64,000 nucleotides of DNA from Nitrospira sp. GTDB taxonomy: Bacteria > Nitrospirota > Nitrospiria > Nitrospirales > Nitrospiraceae. Below, piece after piece: positions 1-7,442 of the stretch (its first letter is position 1; each line of letters opens with the position of its first letter). The DNA is taken from NCBI GenBank assembly GCA_013140455.1, contig JABFSU010000025.1, positions 1 to 64,000 on the forward strand, in the 5' to 3' direction. Below the pieces are notes generated by a model. That model searched no databases and had not been told where the DNA came from. It was given only the letters and a program-made list of their open reading frames with translations. Made by a program: the position numbers and the translations under genes.

Positions 1-353
1 AATATCTCTGTCTAATCTATGTCGAAGAAAAGATCCTCCATGCCCTGCCGAGCCACGAGCGGGTTGCGCTCTCGGACGAATCGATGGCCTACTGCGACCG
101 GTTGCAGAAGGTCGGCCAGCTGCTGGCCACTTCCCCGCTCCATCCGGTGGAGACCGCCACGACTGTCCGGGTCCGCGAGGGAAAGGCCGCGACGACCGAC
201 GGGCCGTTTGCCGAAACGAAGGAACAGCTGGGCGGCTTTCTCATGCTCGACGTGCCGGATTTGAACGACGCGATCCGCATCGCCACGCATTTTCCCGCCG
301 CCCGTTATGGCAGCGTGGAGGTCCGCCCGATGAAGGAACATGGCTGCGCATAG
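1..353 (+). CDS. YCII/DGPF-family protein, 5' end cut by window edge
   Basis: The frame is open from base 3 and already reads [10 protein letters not shown], which is how YCII-related proteins begin after M-K/R, so the true start lies only a few bases before the window and bases 1-2 belong to the preceding codon. About 116 residues are visible. The family signature [15 protein letters not shown] is intact. YCII-related (DGPF) proteins are small ferredoxin-like-fold proteins of unknown chemistry, often encoded beside ECF42 sigma factors, and here the sigma gene starts 11 bp after the stop. An internal ATG at 84 would drop the first beta strand and is not the start. Function beyond family membership is unknown. 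Confidence 0.9.
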   Translation, partial: YLCLIYVEEKILHALPSHERVALSDESMAYCDRLQKVGQLLATSPLHPVETATTVRVREGKAATTDGPFAETKEQLGGFLMLDVPDLNDAIRIATHFPAARYGSVEVRPMKEHGCA

Positions 354-364
354 CAGGCAACACC

Positions 365-1615
365 ATGAGCGATGAAGCCGCTGCCAGGGCCCACGCAACC
401 GTCGACGAGGTGTACCGGTCCGAGTCGCGCCGGGTCCTCGCGACGCTCATCCGGCTGCTCAAGGACTTCGATCTGGCCGAGGAAGCGCTGCACGAGGCCT
501 TCGCGGCGGCCATGGAACAATGGGCGCGCGACGGCATCCCCGCCAACCCGCGCGCCTGGCTCGTCTCCACCGGCCGCTTCAAGGCGATCGACGGCTTACG
601 ACGGCGCGCCCGTTATGATGCGTCGCTCAACGAGCTCGCAAAAGATATGGAAGACGCGACCGGTGAGGCCTCCGAGCAAACCGAAGACGGGATTGAAGAC
701 GACCGGTTACGGTTGATCTTCACCTGCTGCCATCCGGCGCTCAAGCCCGAGGCGCAACTGGCGCTGACATTGCGGGAGGTCTGCGGCCTCACGACCGAAG
801 AAGTCGCCCGCGCCTTTCTTTCCTCCCCTACGACGTTGGCCCAGCGGATCGTCCGGGCCAAGGCAAAAATCCGCGACGCCCATATTCCCTACGAAGTGCC
901 GCCGCCGTCCGAATTGCCGGACCGGCTGGATTCAGTGCTCCACGTCCTTTATCTGGTCTTCAATGAAGGCTACTCGGCTTCGTCGGGTGCATCGCTCACA
1001 CGGGCCGATCTCTCGGGCGAAGCGATCCGTTTGGGGAGACTGCTGCTGGAGCTGTTGCCGGAGCCGGAAGTCATGGGCCTGCTCGCGTTGATGCTGCTGC
1101 ACGAGTCGCGGCGCCAGGCCCGCACGTCGGCCACCGGGGAGATCGTCCTCCTGGACCAGCAGGACCGGGCACGCTGGGATCGAGGCCTGATTGCGGAAGG
1201 CATTGCGCTCGTTGAACGGGCGCTCACCTCACGGCGGTTCGGTCCCTACACAATACAAGCGGCGATTGCCGCCGTCCATGCCGAAGCCCCGAGCGCCGCC
1301 GCAACCGATTGGGCGCAGATCGTGGCCCTGTACGATCTGTTGCTTCGCGTCGAACCATCCCCGGTCATCGAACTGAATCGTGCCGTGGCGATGGCGATGC
1401 GGGACGGTCCCAACGCAGGCCTCGCGGTGGTGGACGCCATTCTGGCGAGAGGTGAGCTGGCGGACTATCATTTGATCCATGCCACCAGAGCCGATTTATG
1501 CCGGCGGTTGGGGAATACGACGGAGGCCCGCGCCTCCTACAAGCGGGCTCTCGCCCTCACGAAGCAGGAACCGGAACGGCGCTTTCTGGAACAGCGACTG
1601 GCTGAATTGGAGTAA
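365..1615 (+). CDS. ECF sigma factor, ECF42 type with C-terminal TPR-like extension
   Basis: This 416-residue protein has a sigma-70 region 2 near residues 10-80 ([20 protein letters not shown], then a [19 protein letters not shown] stretch) and a region 4 helix-turn-helix near 120-175 ([17 protein letters not shown]). About 230 further residues follow, helix-rich and ending in a TPR-like repeat ([24 protein letters not shown] split across helices). Classic ECF factors are about 180 residues, and this long extension together with adjacent DGPF genes defines the ECF42 group. No anti-sigma gene is adjacent, as expected for ECF42, where the extension is thought to control activity. It probably transcribes the YCII, VOC and related genes downstream. 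Start chosen: first ATG, 11 bp after the preceding stop; the ribosome site is weak. Confidence 0.92.
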   Translation: MSDEAAARAHATVDEVYRSESRRVLATLIRLLKDFDLAEEALHEAFAAAMEQWARDGIPANPRAWLVSTGRFKAIDGLRRRARYDASLNELAKDMEDATGEASEQTEDGIEDDRLRLIFTCCHPALKPEAQLALTLREVCGLTTEEVARAFLSSPTTLAQRIVRAKAKIRDAHIPYEVPPPSELPDRLDSVLHVLYLVFNEGYSASSGASLTRADLSGEAIRLGRLLLELLPEPEVMGLLALMLLHESRRQARTSATGEIVLLDQQDRARWDRGLIAEGIALVERALTSRRFGPYTIQAAIAAVHAEAPSAAATDWAQIVALYDLLLRVEPSPVIELNRAVAMAMRDGPNAGLAVVDAILARGELADYHLIHATRADLCRRLGNTTEARASYKRALALTKQEPERRFLEQRLAELE

Positions 1616-1627
1616 CCAGGACCCCGT

Positions 1628-1655
1628 TGTCGATTTCAGACACCGGAAACGACGA
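1628..1655 (+). promoter_or_regulatory. ECF42-type promoter candidate
   Basis: TGTCGA at 1628-1633 is followed after 16 bases by CGACGA at 1650-1655, about 20 bases upstream of the YCII start at 1677. Published ECF42 targets have TGTCGA in the -35 and CGA/TC in the -10. The stretch TGTCGATTTCA recurs exactly upstream of the VOC gene (2119-2129). Seen directly; the regulatory role is inferred. Confidence 0.6.
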
Positions 1656-1676
1656 ATAGTACGAGGAGGTGCCTTC

Positions 1677-2048
1677 ATGAAATACCTCTTGCTGGTTCAT
1701 CACAATGAAGAGTCATTCAGCCAATTCAGCGACGAGACGCGAAAAGCCATGCTGGCCGAATCAATCCAGCTCTGCCACCAGCTGCATGACAAGGGACAAT
1801 ATGTCCATGCCTCACCGCTCCAACCGGTCGCCACTGCCACGGTCGTACGGGTGCGTGACGGGAAACGGTCGGTCACGGATGGACCGTTCGTCGAAACCCG
1901 TGAGCAGCTCGCCGGCTACTTCCTGGTCGATGCACAAGATTTGGACGAAGCCATCGAGATCGCCGGCCGCATTCCCGGCGCGCGGATCGGGGCAGTGGAA
2001 GTCCGACCGCTTCGGGAGATCGCGGGGTTACCCGGTGAGTGTTCATGA
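1677..2048 (+). CDS. YCII/DGPF-family protein
   Basis: The protein has 123 residues, starts MKYLLLVHHNEESF and carries TDGPFVETREQLAGY, the DGPF signature. The ATG at 1677 is preceded by GAGGAGG, so the much longer upstream open frame from 1479 is not used. It is the second DGPF protein of the cluster and lies 61 bp after the sigma factor gene, directly behind a motif resembling an ECF42 promoter. The family's biochemical role is not established; a sequence-based call of a dimeric alpha-beta barrel protein is safe, anything more is not. Confidence 0.9.
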   Translation: MKYLLLVHHNEESFSQFSDETRKAMLAESIQLCHQLHDKGQYVHASPLQPVATATVVRVRDGKRSVTDGPFVETREQLAGYFLVDAQDLDEAIEIAGRIPGARIGAVEVRPLREIAGLPGECS

Positions 2049-2118
2049 AACGTATCTTGCCGAGAATTAAGCAGTTTCAGCGAAGAACGAGAACCTGGAA
2101 TGAACGACAACTCCGGCA

Positions 2119-2144
2119 TGTCGATTTCAAGCCGTCTCGTTCGA
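2119..2144 (+). promoter_or_regulatory. ECF42-type promoter candidate
   Basis: TGTCGA at 2119-2124, 17 bases, then CGA at 2142-2144, about 60 bases ahead of the VOC-family gene. The first eleven bases match the candidate at 1628-1638 exactly, which is unlikely by chance at two promoters in 500 bp. Confidence 0.58.
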
Positions 2145-2202
2145 CTAAGGGATAGAGTGGAGCATCATACGGCGATCTATATCGCCGCACGGAGGACCGG
2201 CC

Positions 2203-2688
2203 ATGCAAAAAATCACGCCCTGCTTGTGGTTCGATGACCAAGCCGAAGAGGCCGCGGCGTTTTACACGTCGATATTTAAGCATTCGAAAATCGGACCTAT
2301 CACCCGCTATGGAGAAGCCAGCGCAGAGACCTCGGGGAGACCCAAGGGGTCGGTCATGACGGTGACATTTGAGATCGAGGGGCAGGAATTCGTCGCCTTG
2401 AACGGCGGGCCGCTGTTCAAATTCTCCGAAGCGGTCTCGTTGATGGTGAAATGCGACACGCAGCAGGAGATCGACGAGATGTGGGAAAAGCTTTCCCAAG
2501 GCGGAGAAGAAGGACCCTGCGGCTGGCTGAAGGACAAATATGGCCTATCGTGGCAGATCGTGTCTCCGGTGTGGGACGAGATGCTGAGAGACAAAGATCC
2601 CGTCAAATCCGAGAGAGTGATGCAGGCCATCCTGCTCATGAGCAAACCCGATCTGAAGACGATCAAGCGGGCGTATGACGGGACCTAA
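2203..2688 (+). CDS. PhnB-like VOC (glyoxalase-fold) protein
   Basis: The 161-residue protein begins MQKITPCLWFDDQAEEAAAF, the typical start of the PhnB-like 3-demethylubiquinone-9 3-methyltransferase domain family in the vicinal oxygen chelate superfamily. It continues with FYTSIF, a central VALNGGP strand, and a C-terminal YGLSWQIVSPVWDEML block. The annotation as a ubiquinone methyltransferase is historical; these proteins have a glyoxalase fold and mostly unknown substrates. It is preceded by CGGAGG about 8 bases before ATG 2203. Position between two YCII genes and a matching upstream promoter motif place it in the putative ECF42 regulon. Confidence 0.88.
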   Translation: MQKITPCLWFDDQAEEAAAFYTSIFKHSKIGPITRYGEASAETSGRPKGSVMTVTFEIEGQEFVALNGGPLFKFSEAVSLMVKCDTQQEIDEMWEKLSQGGEEGPCGWLKDKYGLSWQIVSPVWDEMLRDKDPVKSERVMQAILLMSKPDLKTIKRAYDGT

Positions 2689-2736
2689 ACCAACCGCGAA
2701 ATACACGTGAGCACTTACGCAACAGGAGATATCACC

Positions 2737-3162
2737 ATGCGATTCATGGTCATCATCAAAGCCACGAAGGATTCGGAAGCCGGTGTGATGCCGAGCAAAC
2801 AACTGCTGACGGAAATGGGCGCGTTCAATGAAACGCTGGTCAAAGCCGGCGTGATGCTGGCAGGCGAGGGGCTTCACGCAAGTTCGAACGGTGCGCGCGT
2901 GAAGTTCTCAGGAAACAAGCGGACGGTGATCGACGGCCCCTTCGCCGAGACGAAGGAGTTGATCGCGGGCTTCTGGCTCTGGCAGTGCAAATCGAAAGCA
3001 GAAGCCATCGAATGGGTGAAGCGCTGCCCCAACCCCATGGAGGGGGAATCCGAGATCGAGATCCGTCAGGTATTTGAGGCCGACGACTTCGGCGCCGAGT
3101 TCACGCCTGAATTGAGGGAGCAAGAAGAGCAGCTGCGTGCGGAGGTAGCCAAAAAGAAATAG
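2737..3162 (+). CDS. YCII/DGPF-family protein
   Basis: This is the third DGPF protein, 141 residues, starting MRFMVIIKATKDSEAG, with [16 protein letters not shown] in the middle and a KRCPNPMEGESEIEIRQVFE block typical of the longer YCII subgroup. The ATG at 2737 follows AGGAGA at 2724-2729; a GTG at 2707 in the same frame would add ten residues without a ribosome site. It lies 48 bp after the VOC gene and is probably co-transcribed with it. The highly charged C-terminal tail (EEQLRAEVAKKK) is likely an exposed helix. Confidence 0.9.
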   Translation: MRFMVIIKATKDSEAGVMPSKQLLTEMGAFNETLVKAGVMLAGEGLHASSNGARVKFSGNKRTVIDGPFAETKELIAGFWLWQCKSKAEAIEWVKRCPNPMEGESEIEIRQVFEADDFGAEFTPELREQEEQLRAEVAKKK

Positions 3163-3259
3163 GGACGTCTCCTTCGTGGGTTCGACGCAGAGCCGGTCGA
3201 GCATAGCCTGGCCCGTCTGAACACTTTCACCAACAATAAGATAAGAAAGGATGGTCTGT

Positions 3260-3619
3260 ATGCCCTACGTCGATGGATACCTGGTTCCCGTTCCGAAGAA
3301 GAATATCGCGAGCTACCGCCGCATCGCGGAGCAGGCGGGGAAAATCTGGCGAGAGCACGGCGCACTGGACTACAAGGAGTGCGTCGGCGACGACATCAAT
3401 ACAAAGATGGGAGTTCCATTCTCGAAAAGCGCCAAAGCCAAAGCCGGCGAGACCGTGGTCTTTGCATATATCCTGTTCAAATCACGTGCTCATCGCGACC
3501 GGGTCAATGCCAAGGTGATGAAGGACCCGCGCATCACGGGAATGTGCGATTCGAAATCGATGCCGTTCGACTGCAAGCGCATGGCGTACGGCGGATTCAA
3601 GGTATTGGTTGACGCCTAG
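3260..3619 (+). CDS. DUF1428 family protein
   Basis: The product of 119 residues begins MPYVDGYLVPVPKKNI, the canonical start of DUF1428 proteins, which adopt a ferredoxin-like fold and have no known activity. Conserved blocks AEQAGKIWREHGALDYKECVGDD and MAYGGFKVLVDA are present in parts. An ATG at 3251 would add three residues, but the AGAAAGGA ribosome site sits right against it and is spaced correctly for 3260. The gene continues the plus-strand run of small ferredoxin-fold proteins behind the ECF sigma factor; co-regulation is likely but no clear ECF42 motif was found directly upstream. Confidence 0.86.
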   Translation: MPYVDGYLVPVPKKNIASYRRIAEQAGKIWREHGALDYKECVGDDINTKMGVPFSKSAKAKAGETVVFAYILFKSRAHRDRVNAKVMKDPRITGMCDSKSMPFDCKRMAYGGFKVLVDA

Positions 3620-3734
3620 GGTTTCCCCCTCCGACGGGCGGGAAAGTAGACTCTGGAGCGTCACTTGATCTTGTCGCTGACAATGCGCATAGTTTTGGAC
3701 AACGACGCACCACTCACATCAGAAGGAGGCCGAT

Positions 3735-4337
3735 ATGCGTTCACCGTTCATTCCCCTCGCCTGCCTGGCTCTTGCATTGATCGCAACCCCGGTCATGGCG
3801 AAAGAAAAGAAACACGAGAAACCGATGGACCAACAGGCCATGATGGAACTCTGGCAAAAGCTGGCCCAGCCCGGTGAACCCCATAAGTTGTTTGCCGGCC
3901 TGGCCGGCAGTTGGACCACCACGACCAAGGAGTGGATGGAACCGGGCAAACCGCCGACAGAATCGACCGGCACAGCCGAGATGAAGATGCTGCTCGATGG
4001 GCGCTTTCTGTACCAGGAATACAACGCGCAGATGATGGGGCAACCCTTCTCCGGCATCGGGATCGATGGTTACGACAACGTGACCAAGAAATACGTGACG
4101 GCCTGGATCGATACGATGGGAACCGGGATCTTCATCATGGAAGGGACGGCCAATGCAGACGGCAAGACCATCACGTTGAAAGGCTCACACCCTGAGCCGG
4201 GCGGCGGCAAGATGTCGCATCGGGCCGTCTGGAAGATTCAAGACGCCAACAACCAGACGTTCGAGATGTACGGAACGCACGGCCGTGGCGGCAAAGAGAT
4301 GAAGTTCCTGGAGATCGTGTATACGCGGAAACCATGA
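3735..4337 (+). CDS. Secreted DUF1579 family protein
   Basis: The 200-residue protein has a Sec signal peptide (MRSPFIPLACLALALIATP, cleavage after VMA near residue 22), then a DUF1579 domain with GLAGSWTTTTKEWMEPG, a STGTAEMKMLLDGRFLYQEY core in parts and a late IVYTRKP end. DUF1579 is a lipocalin-like family of unknown function. AGAAGGAGG ends six bases before the ATG. It is exported here, unlike many cytoplasmic DUF1579 proteins, and follows the DUF1428 gene by 115 bp. Confidence 0.85.
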   Translation: MRSPFIPLACLALALIATPVMAKEKKHEKPMDQQAMMELWQKLAQPGEPHKLFAGLAGSWTTTTKEWMEPGKPPTESTGTAEMKMLLDGRFLYQEYNAQMMGQPFSGIGIDGYDNVTKKYVTAWIDTMGTGIFIMEGTANADGKTITLKGSHPEPGGGKMSHRAVWKIQDANNQTFEMYGTHGRGGKEMKFLEIVYTRKP

Positions 4338-4374
4338 TGGGGCAACATTGAAATAGATCGGACACCATGTTTGA

Positions 4375-4399
4375 CTAGGTGCTCAACACCATCACCTAG
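4375..4399. promoter_or_regulatory. Inverted repeat before lipoprotein gene
   Basis: CTAGGTG (4375-4381) and CACCTAG (4393-4399) form a perfect 7-bp inverted repeat with an 11-base loop. It lies immediately ahead of the GGGAGG ribosome site of the gene at 4411, so it could be an operator or an RNA hairpin that shields the ribosome site. A TTGAC sequence begins at 4371. No function is shown by sequence alone. Confidence 0.4.
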
Positions 4400-4410
4400 G
4401 GAGGCCTCAG

Positions 4411-4845
4411 ATGCAACGCACGATCGGACTGTTGAGTTTGGCTCTGATGCTGACGACGCTCAGCGGCTGCAGTTACTTCTTCTATCCCCGCGCCGGGGAC
4501 TACGCGACGCAGGCCAAGGGCGCCAGCGGCGTCGAAACTCTGATCAACCTCACGAACATGATGGACGCCACCGCGGCGAAGGCCAAGGGCGGCAAGGGCA
4601 AGGACAATGCCCTGGACGACTACCACAACCAGCTGCATGCCCTGCTGGATTCATTTTGCGACGTGACGAAGGAGCAAGCCAAGACGCCTGCCTATGATCT
4701 GGCGGTGACACATAAGAAAGAATTGACCGCCATCTTCTGGCGGCTGTGGAAATTCAAAGACGATCAACCGCAGCGCGACCAGCATCTAGATCTCTCCATT
4801 GCAGAATTGAAAGAACTGCGGGAGACCCTGCAAACCTTGAAATAA
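4411..4845 (+). CDS. Small lipoprotein of unknown function
   Basis: The product has 144 residues with a lipoprotein signal: charged start MQRT, hydrophobic core LLSLALMLTTL, lipobox LSGC with the lipidated Cys at residue 20. The mature part is hydrophilic and predicted helical (SGVETLINLTNMMDATAAKAK, later LSIAELKELRETLQTL), with no domain I recognise. It is preceded by GGGAGG. The next gene starts 20 bp after the stop, suggesting shared transcription with the beta-propeller gene. Likely anchored to a periplasm-facing membrane leaflet. Confidence 0.75.
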   Translation: MQRTIGLLSLALMLTTLSGCSYFFYPRAGDYATQAKGASGVETLINLTNMMDATAAKAKGGKGKDNALDDYHNQLHALLDSFCDVTKEQAKTPAYDLAVTHKKELTAIFWRLWKFKDDQPQRDQHLDLSIAELKELRETLQTLK

Positions 4846-4865
4846 TCGTCAGACGGAGGCCGGTG

Positions 4866-6023
4866 ATGAAAGCTTCTCATGCCCCAGTGAGTCGTGGAGC
4901 CGTGACATTGTTGATCGGCACCAGAAAAGGCGCGTTTACCCTCAAGAGCGACCAGGCGAGGCGCACATGGAAAGTCTCGCCCCCCATGTTCCTCGGTCAC
5001 ATCATCCATCATGTCGTGGCCGATCCGCGCGACCGGCGGACGGTGTTGATGGCGGCCAGTACCGGGCATCTGGGACCGACGATCTTCCGATCCACCAATG
5101 CGGGCAAGTCATGGACGGAAGTACCCGCGCCGCCGGCCTTCGCCAAAGTACCGGAGAGCGAGAAGGGCCGTGCGGTGAATCACACCTTCTGGCTCACGCC
5201 CTGCCATGCCAACGAACCGAACGCCTGGTACGCCGGCACCTCGCCGCAGGGCCTGTTTCGGTCTGACGACGGCGGCGCTACCTGGAAGCCGTTTTCCTAC
5301 ATCAACGACGATCCGCAGTACCGCGAGTGGATGGGCTCTGTGCAGGACGGCACGCCGGATGGCCCAAAGCTGCATTCGATCATCGTGGACCCGCGCGATC
5401 CCCGGCATCTCTATTTCGCCATGTCCGGCGGCGGCGTACATGAATCCGTCGACGGCGGCAAAACGTTCTCGACGCTCGTGAAGGGCCTCGACGTGGTGGA
5501 GGGATTTGATCCGACTACGGTGACCTTCCACGACCCCCATTGCGTGCGGCTCTCCCCGAGCAATCCGGATCGGCTCTATCAGCAAAACCATTGCGGCATC
5601 TACCGGCTCGATCGGCCCTCGAATACCTGGGTGCGGATCGGCAAGAACATGCCCAAGAAAGTCGGCGACGTCGGATTTCCCATGGTCGTCCACCCGCACA
5701 ATGCAGATACGGCCTGGGTGTTCCCGATGGATGCCGCCACGGTCTGGCCGCGCGTGAGCCCGGATGGCAAACCGGCCGCCTATGTGACAAAGAATGCCGG
5801 GAAAAGCTGGACGCGCCAGGACAAGGGCTTCCCGCGGCCGAACGCCTGGTGGACGGTGAAGCGTCAGGCGATGACCAATGATAGACACGAGGCCGTCGGG
5901 CTGTATGTGGGCACGACGCAGGGCGAAATCTGGGCGAGCCGGAATGAGGGAACGACCTGGACCTGTATTGCCCGGCATCTGCCGGAAATCTACTCGGTGG
6001 AAGCGGCAACGTTCGGACGATGA
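4866..6023 (+). CDS. Asp-box beta-propeller (sialidase/VPS10-like) protein
   Basis: The 385-residue protein starts at ATG 4866 behind GACGGAGG and has five Asp-box-like repeats: RSTNAGKSWTEVP, RSDDGGATWKPF, ESVDGGKTFSTL, TKNAGKSWTRQD and ASRNEGTTWTCI. This is the blade signature of BNR/sialidase-like and photosystem-assembly-like propellers. No signal peptide is visible, so it is probably cytoplasmic. The sialidase catalytic Arg triad cannot be assigned, and the usual database name exo-alpha-sialidase is likely misleading. Its stop overlaps the start of the MoaD-like gene (ATGA), so the two are translationally coupled and probably work together. Confidence 0.85.
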   Translation: MKASHAPVSRGAVTLLIGTRKGAFTLKSDQARRTWKVSPPMFLGHIIHHVVADPRDRRTVLMAASTGHLGPTIFRSTNAGKSWTEVPAPPAFAKVPESEKGRAVNHTFWLTPCHANEPNAWYAGTSPQGLFRSDDGGATWKPFSYINDDPQYREWMGSVQDGTPDGPKLHSIIVDPRDPRHLYFAMSGGGVHESVDGGKTFSTLVKGLDVVEGFDPTTVTFHDPHCVRLSPSNPDRLYQQNHCGIYRLDRPSNTWVRIGKNMPKKVGDVGFPMVVHPHNADTAWVFPMDAATVWPRVSPDGKPAAYVTKNAGKSWTRQDKGFPRPNAWWTVKRQAMTNDRHEAVGLYVGTTQGEIWASRNEGTTWTCIARHLPEIYSVEAATFGR

Positions 6024-6280
6024 CGATCCACATCCCCAGCGCCTTGCGGTCCTACACGGCGCAACAAAGCGAGGCACCGGTGAACGGCGCCACGCTTGCG
6101 GAGGCACTGGCGGCATTGGATCACCGTTTCCCCGGCATCCGGTTTCGTATCGTCACGGAACAGGATACCATCAGGCCGCACATCAGAATCTTTGTGAACG
6201 ACGTACAGTTCCAAGACTTGTCAGCGCCACTCAGCAAGGCCGATACTGTCTATATCGTCTGCGCCCTCAGCGGCGGATAA
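6020..6280 (+). CDS. MoaD/ThiS-like ubiquitin-fold protein
   Basis: The 86-residue protein begins MTIHIPSALRSYTAQQ, has the central HIRIFVNDVQFQDL segment typical of MoaD/ThiS/ubiquitin-fold carriers, and ends ...VYIVCALSGG with the free C-terminal Gly-Gly that is adenylated and thiocarboxylated in this family. It overlaps the propeller gene by four bases. No E1-like activating enzyme (MoeB/ThiF) or molybdopterin synthase gene is in the window. The partner and substrate are unknown; a sulfur-carrier or protein-tagging role is inference from the fold and the GG tail. Confidence 0.87.
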   Translation: MTIHIPSALRSYTAQQSEAPVNGATLAEALAALDHRFPGIRFRIVTEQDTIRPHIRIFVNDVQFQDLSAPLSKADTVYIVCALSGG

Positions 6281-6297
6281 TCGTGAGAGGAAAAATT

Positions 6298-7155
6298 ATG
6301 CCAACCCCGGACAATGCCACGATCATCGAAGGTCAACGTCAGGATTGGAACCGTGTCGCCGGCGGTTGGGAAAAATGGGACCGCCTCTTCGAGGAACAGA
6401 TGGCCTTCGTCAACCATCGCCTCGTGGCCGACGCCCGGCTGCACGCCGGATTGAAAGGGCTCGATCTTGGGTCCGGCACCGGCTATCCGGCTCTGCTGGG
6501 CGCGCAGGTCGTCGGAGCGACCGGGAGCGTCGTCGGCATGGATCTCGCTGAACAAATGCTCGCCGCTGCGGAGCGCAAAGCGAAACGTCTTGGCCTGAAC
6601 AACATCTCGTTTAGAACCGGCGACGTGACAAGTCTTCCCTTTGAGCCGAACTCCTTCGATGCAATCACCAGCCGCTTTTGCCTCATGTTTCTCCCGGAGA
6701 TCCCGAAGGCCGCAGCCGAGATCGCCCGCGTGCTGAAACCGGGAGGCTGGGTGGCAGCGGCGGTCTGGTCCTCGCCAGACAAGAATCCTTCGATCGGGCT
6801 TTCGATGGCCGCCATCAAGCAGGTGATTGAGCTGCCGCCGCCTGACCCCACTGCGCCGGGAATCTTCAGACTGGCCAAACCGGGCGAGCTCGCCGGGATG
6901 TTTCAGCAGGCCGGACTGGTCGATGTGACGGATCAGGAATTCCTTGCCGACTGGACCTATGGCTCGGCGGACGAGTATTACACCAGCCTGATGGAAATCG
7001 CCGCGCCGGTGCAGAATCTCATGGCCAAGCTGACCGATGCGCAGAAGCAGGACGTCAAGCAGCGCATTCTTCAGGCCGCATCCAACTACACGCGCGGCGG
7101 CCGCATCGTCTTCCCGATGGCCATCCGCATCGTCGCCGGACGTAAACCACTTTAG
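6298..7155 (+). CDS. Class I SAM-dependent methyltransferase
   Basis: The 285-residue protein starts at ATG 6298 behind GAGAGGA. Motif I is LDLGSGTGYPALLGAQVVG near residue 53, motif II GMDLAEQMLAAAERKAK, and motif III-like RVLKPGGWVAAAVWSSP. It resembles UbiE/COQ5-type small-molecule methyltransferases and begins with an IEGQRQDWNRVAGGWEKW segment common in that group. The gene follows the MoaD-like gene by 17 bp and probably ends the plus-strand cluster. A GC-rich dyad CGCCTC/GAGGCG lies just after the stop (7162-7183), a weak terminator candidate. The substrate cannot be inferred. Confidence 0.87.
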   Translation: MPTPDNATIIEGQRQDWNRVAGGWEKWDRLFEEQMAFVNHRLVADARLHAGLKGLDLGSGTGYPALLGAQVVGATGSVVGMDLAEQMLAAAERKAKRLGLNNISFRTGDVTSLPFEPNSFDAITSRFCLMFLPEIPKAAAEIARVLKPGGWVAAAVWSSPDKNPSIGLSMAAIKQVIELPPPDPTAPGIFRLAKPGELAGMFQQAGLVDVTDQEFLADWTYGSADEYYTSLMEIAAPVQNLMAKLTDAQKQDVKQRILQAASNYTRGGRIVFPMAIRIVAGRKPL

Positions 7156-7442
7156 GCATCACCGCCTCTGAGCCCTGCGAGGCGTTTGGCATTGCTACAA
7201 TCTTAACTGGCTGTTCCAAGTGACCACAGCGCACACCAATCACCGGCCTTCAAAAGAACTTGTTTTCTTAGATCTCCGGACGGCCGCGTGAGGGACAGAC
7301 CTTCGCAATCACCTTACTACAACTACACTCACGTATTTTGTAAGGGTGGCTACTCGACTTCCTTTGCGTTAGACTGCAGTCTCAATCGACAAATCGGTTT
7401 ACTGGGGCCTCAAAGCAGGCCAATCTCAGAGAGAAGAGAGCC
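7156..7442. other. Intergenic, AT-richer leader before pheA
   Basis: This 287-bp stretch contains no convincing ORF. It is visibly more AT-rich than the preceding cluster. The only ribosome-site-like sequence is AGAGAAGAGAG just before ATG 7443. I see no recognisable attenuator peptide rich in Phe codons and no clear sigma-70 promoter. Confidence 0.5.

Noticed and set aside
5109..6116. 335-codon minus-strand frame
   Set aside because: Antisense to the propeller gene with five Asp-box repeats; no ribosome site or domain.
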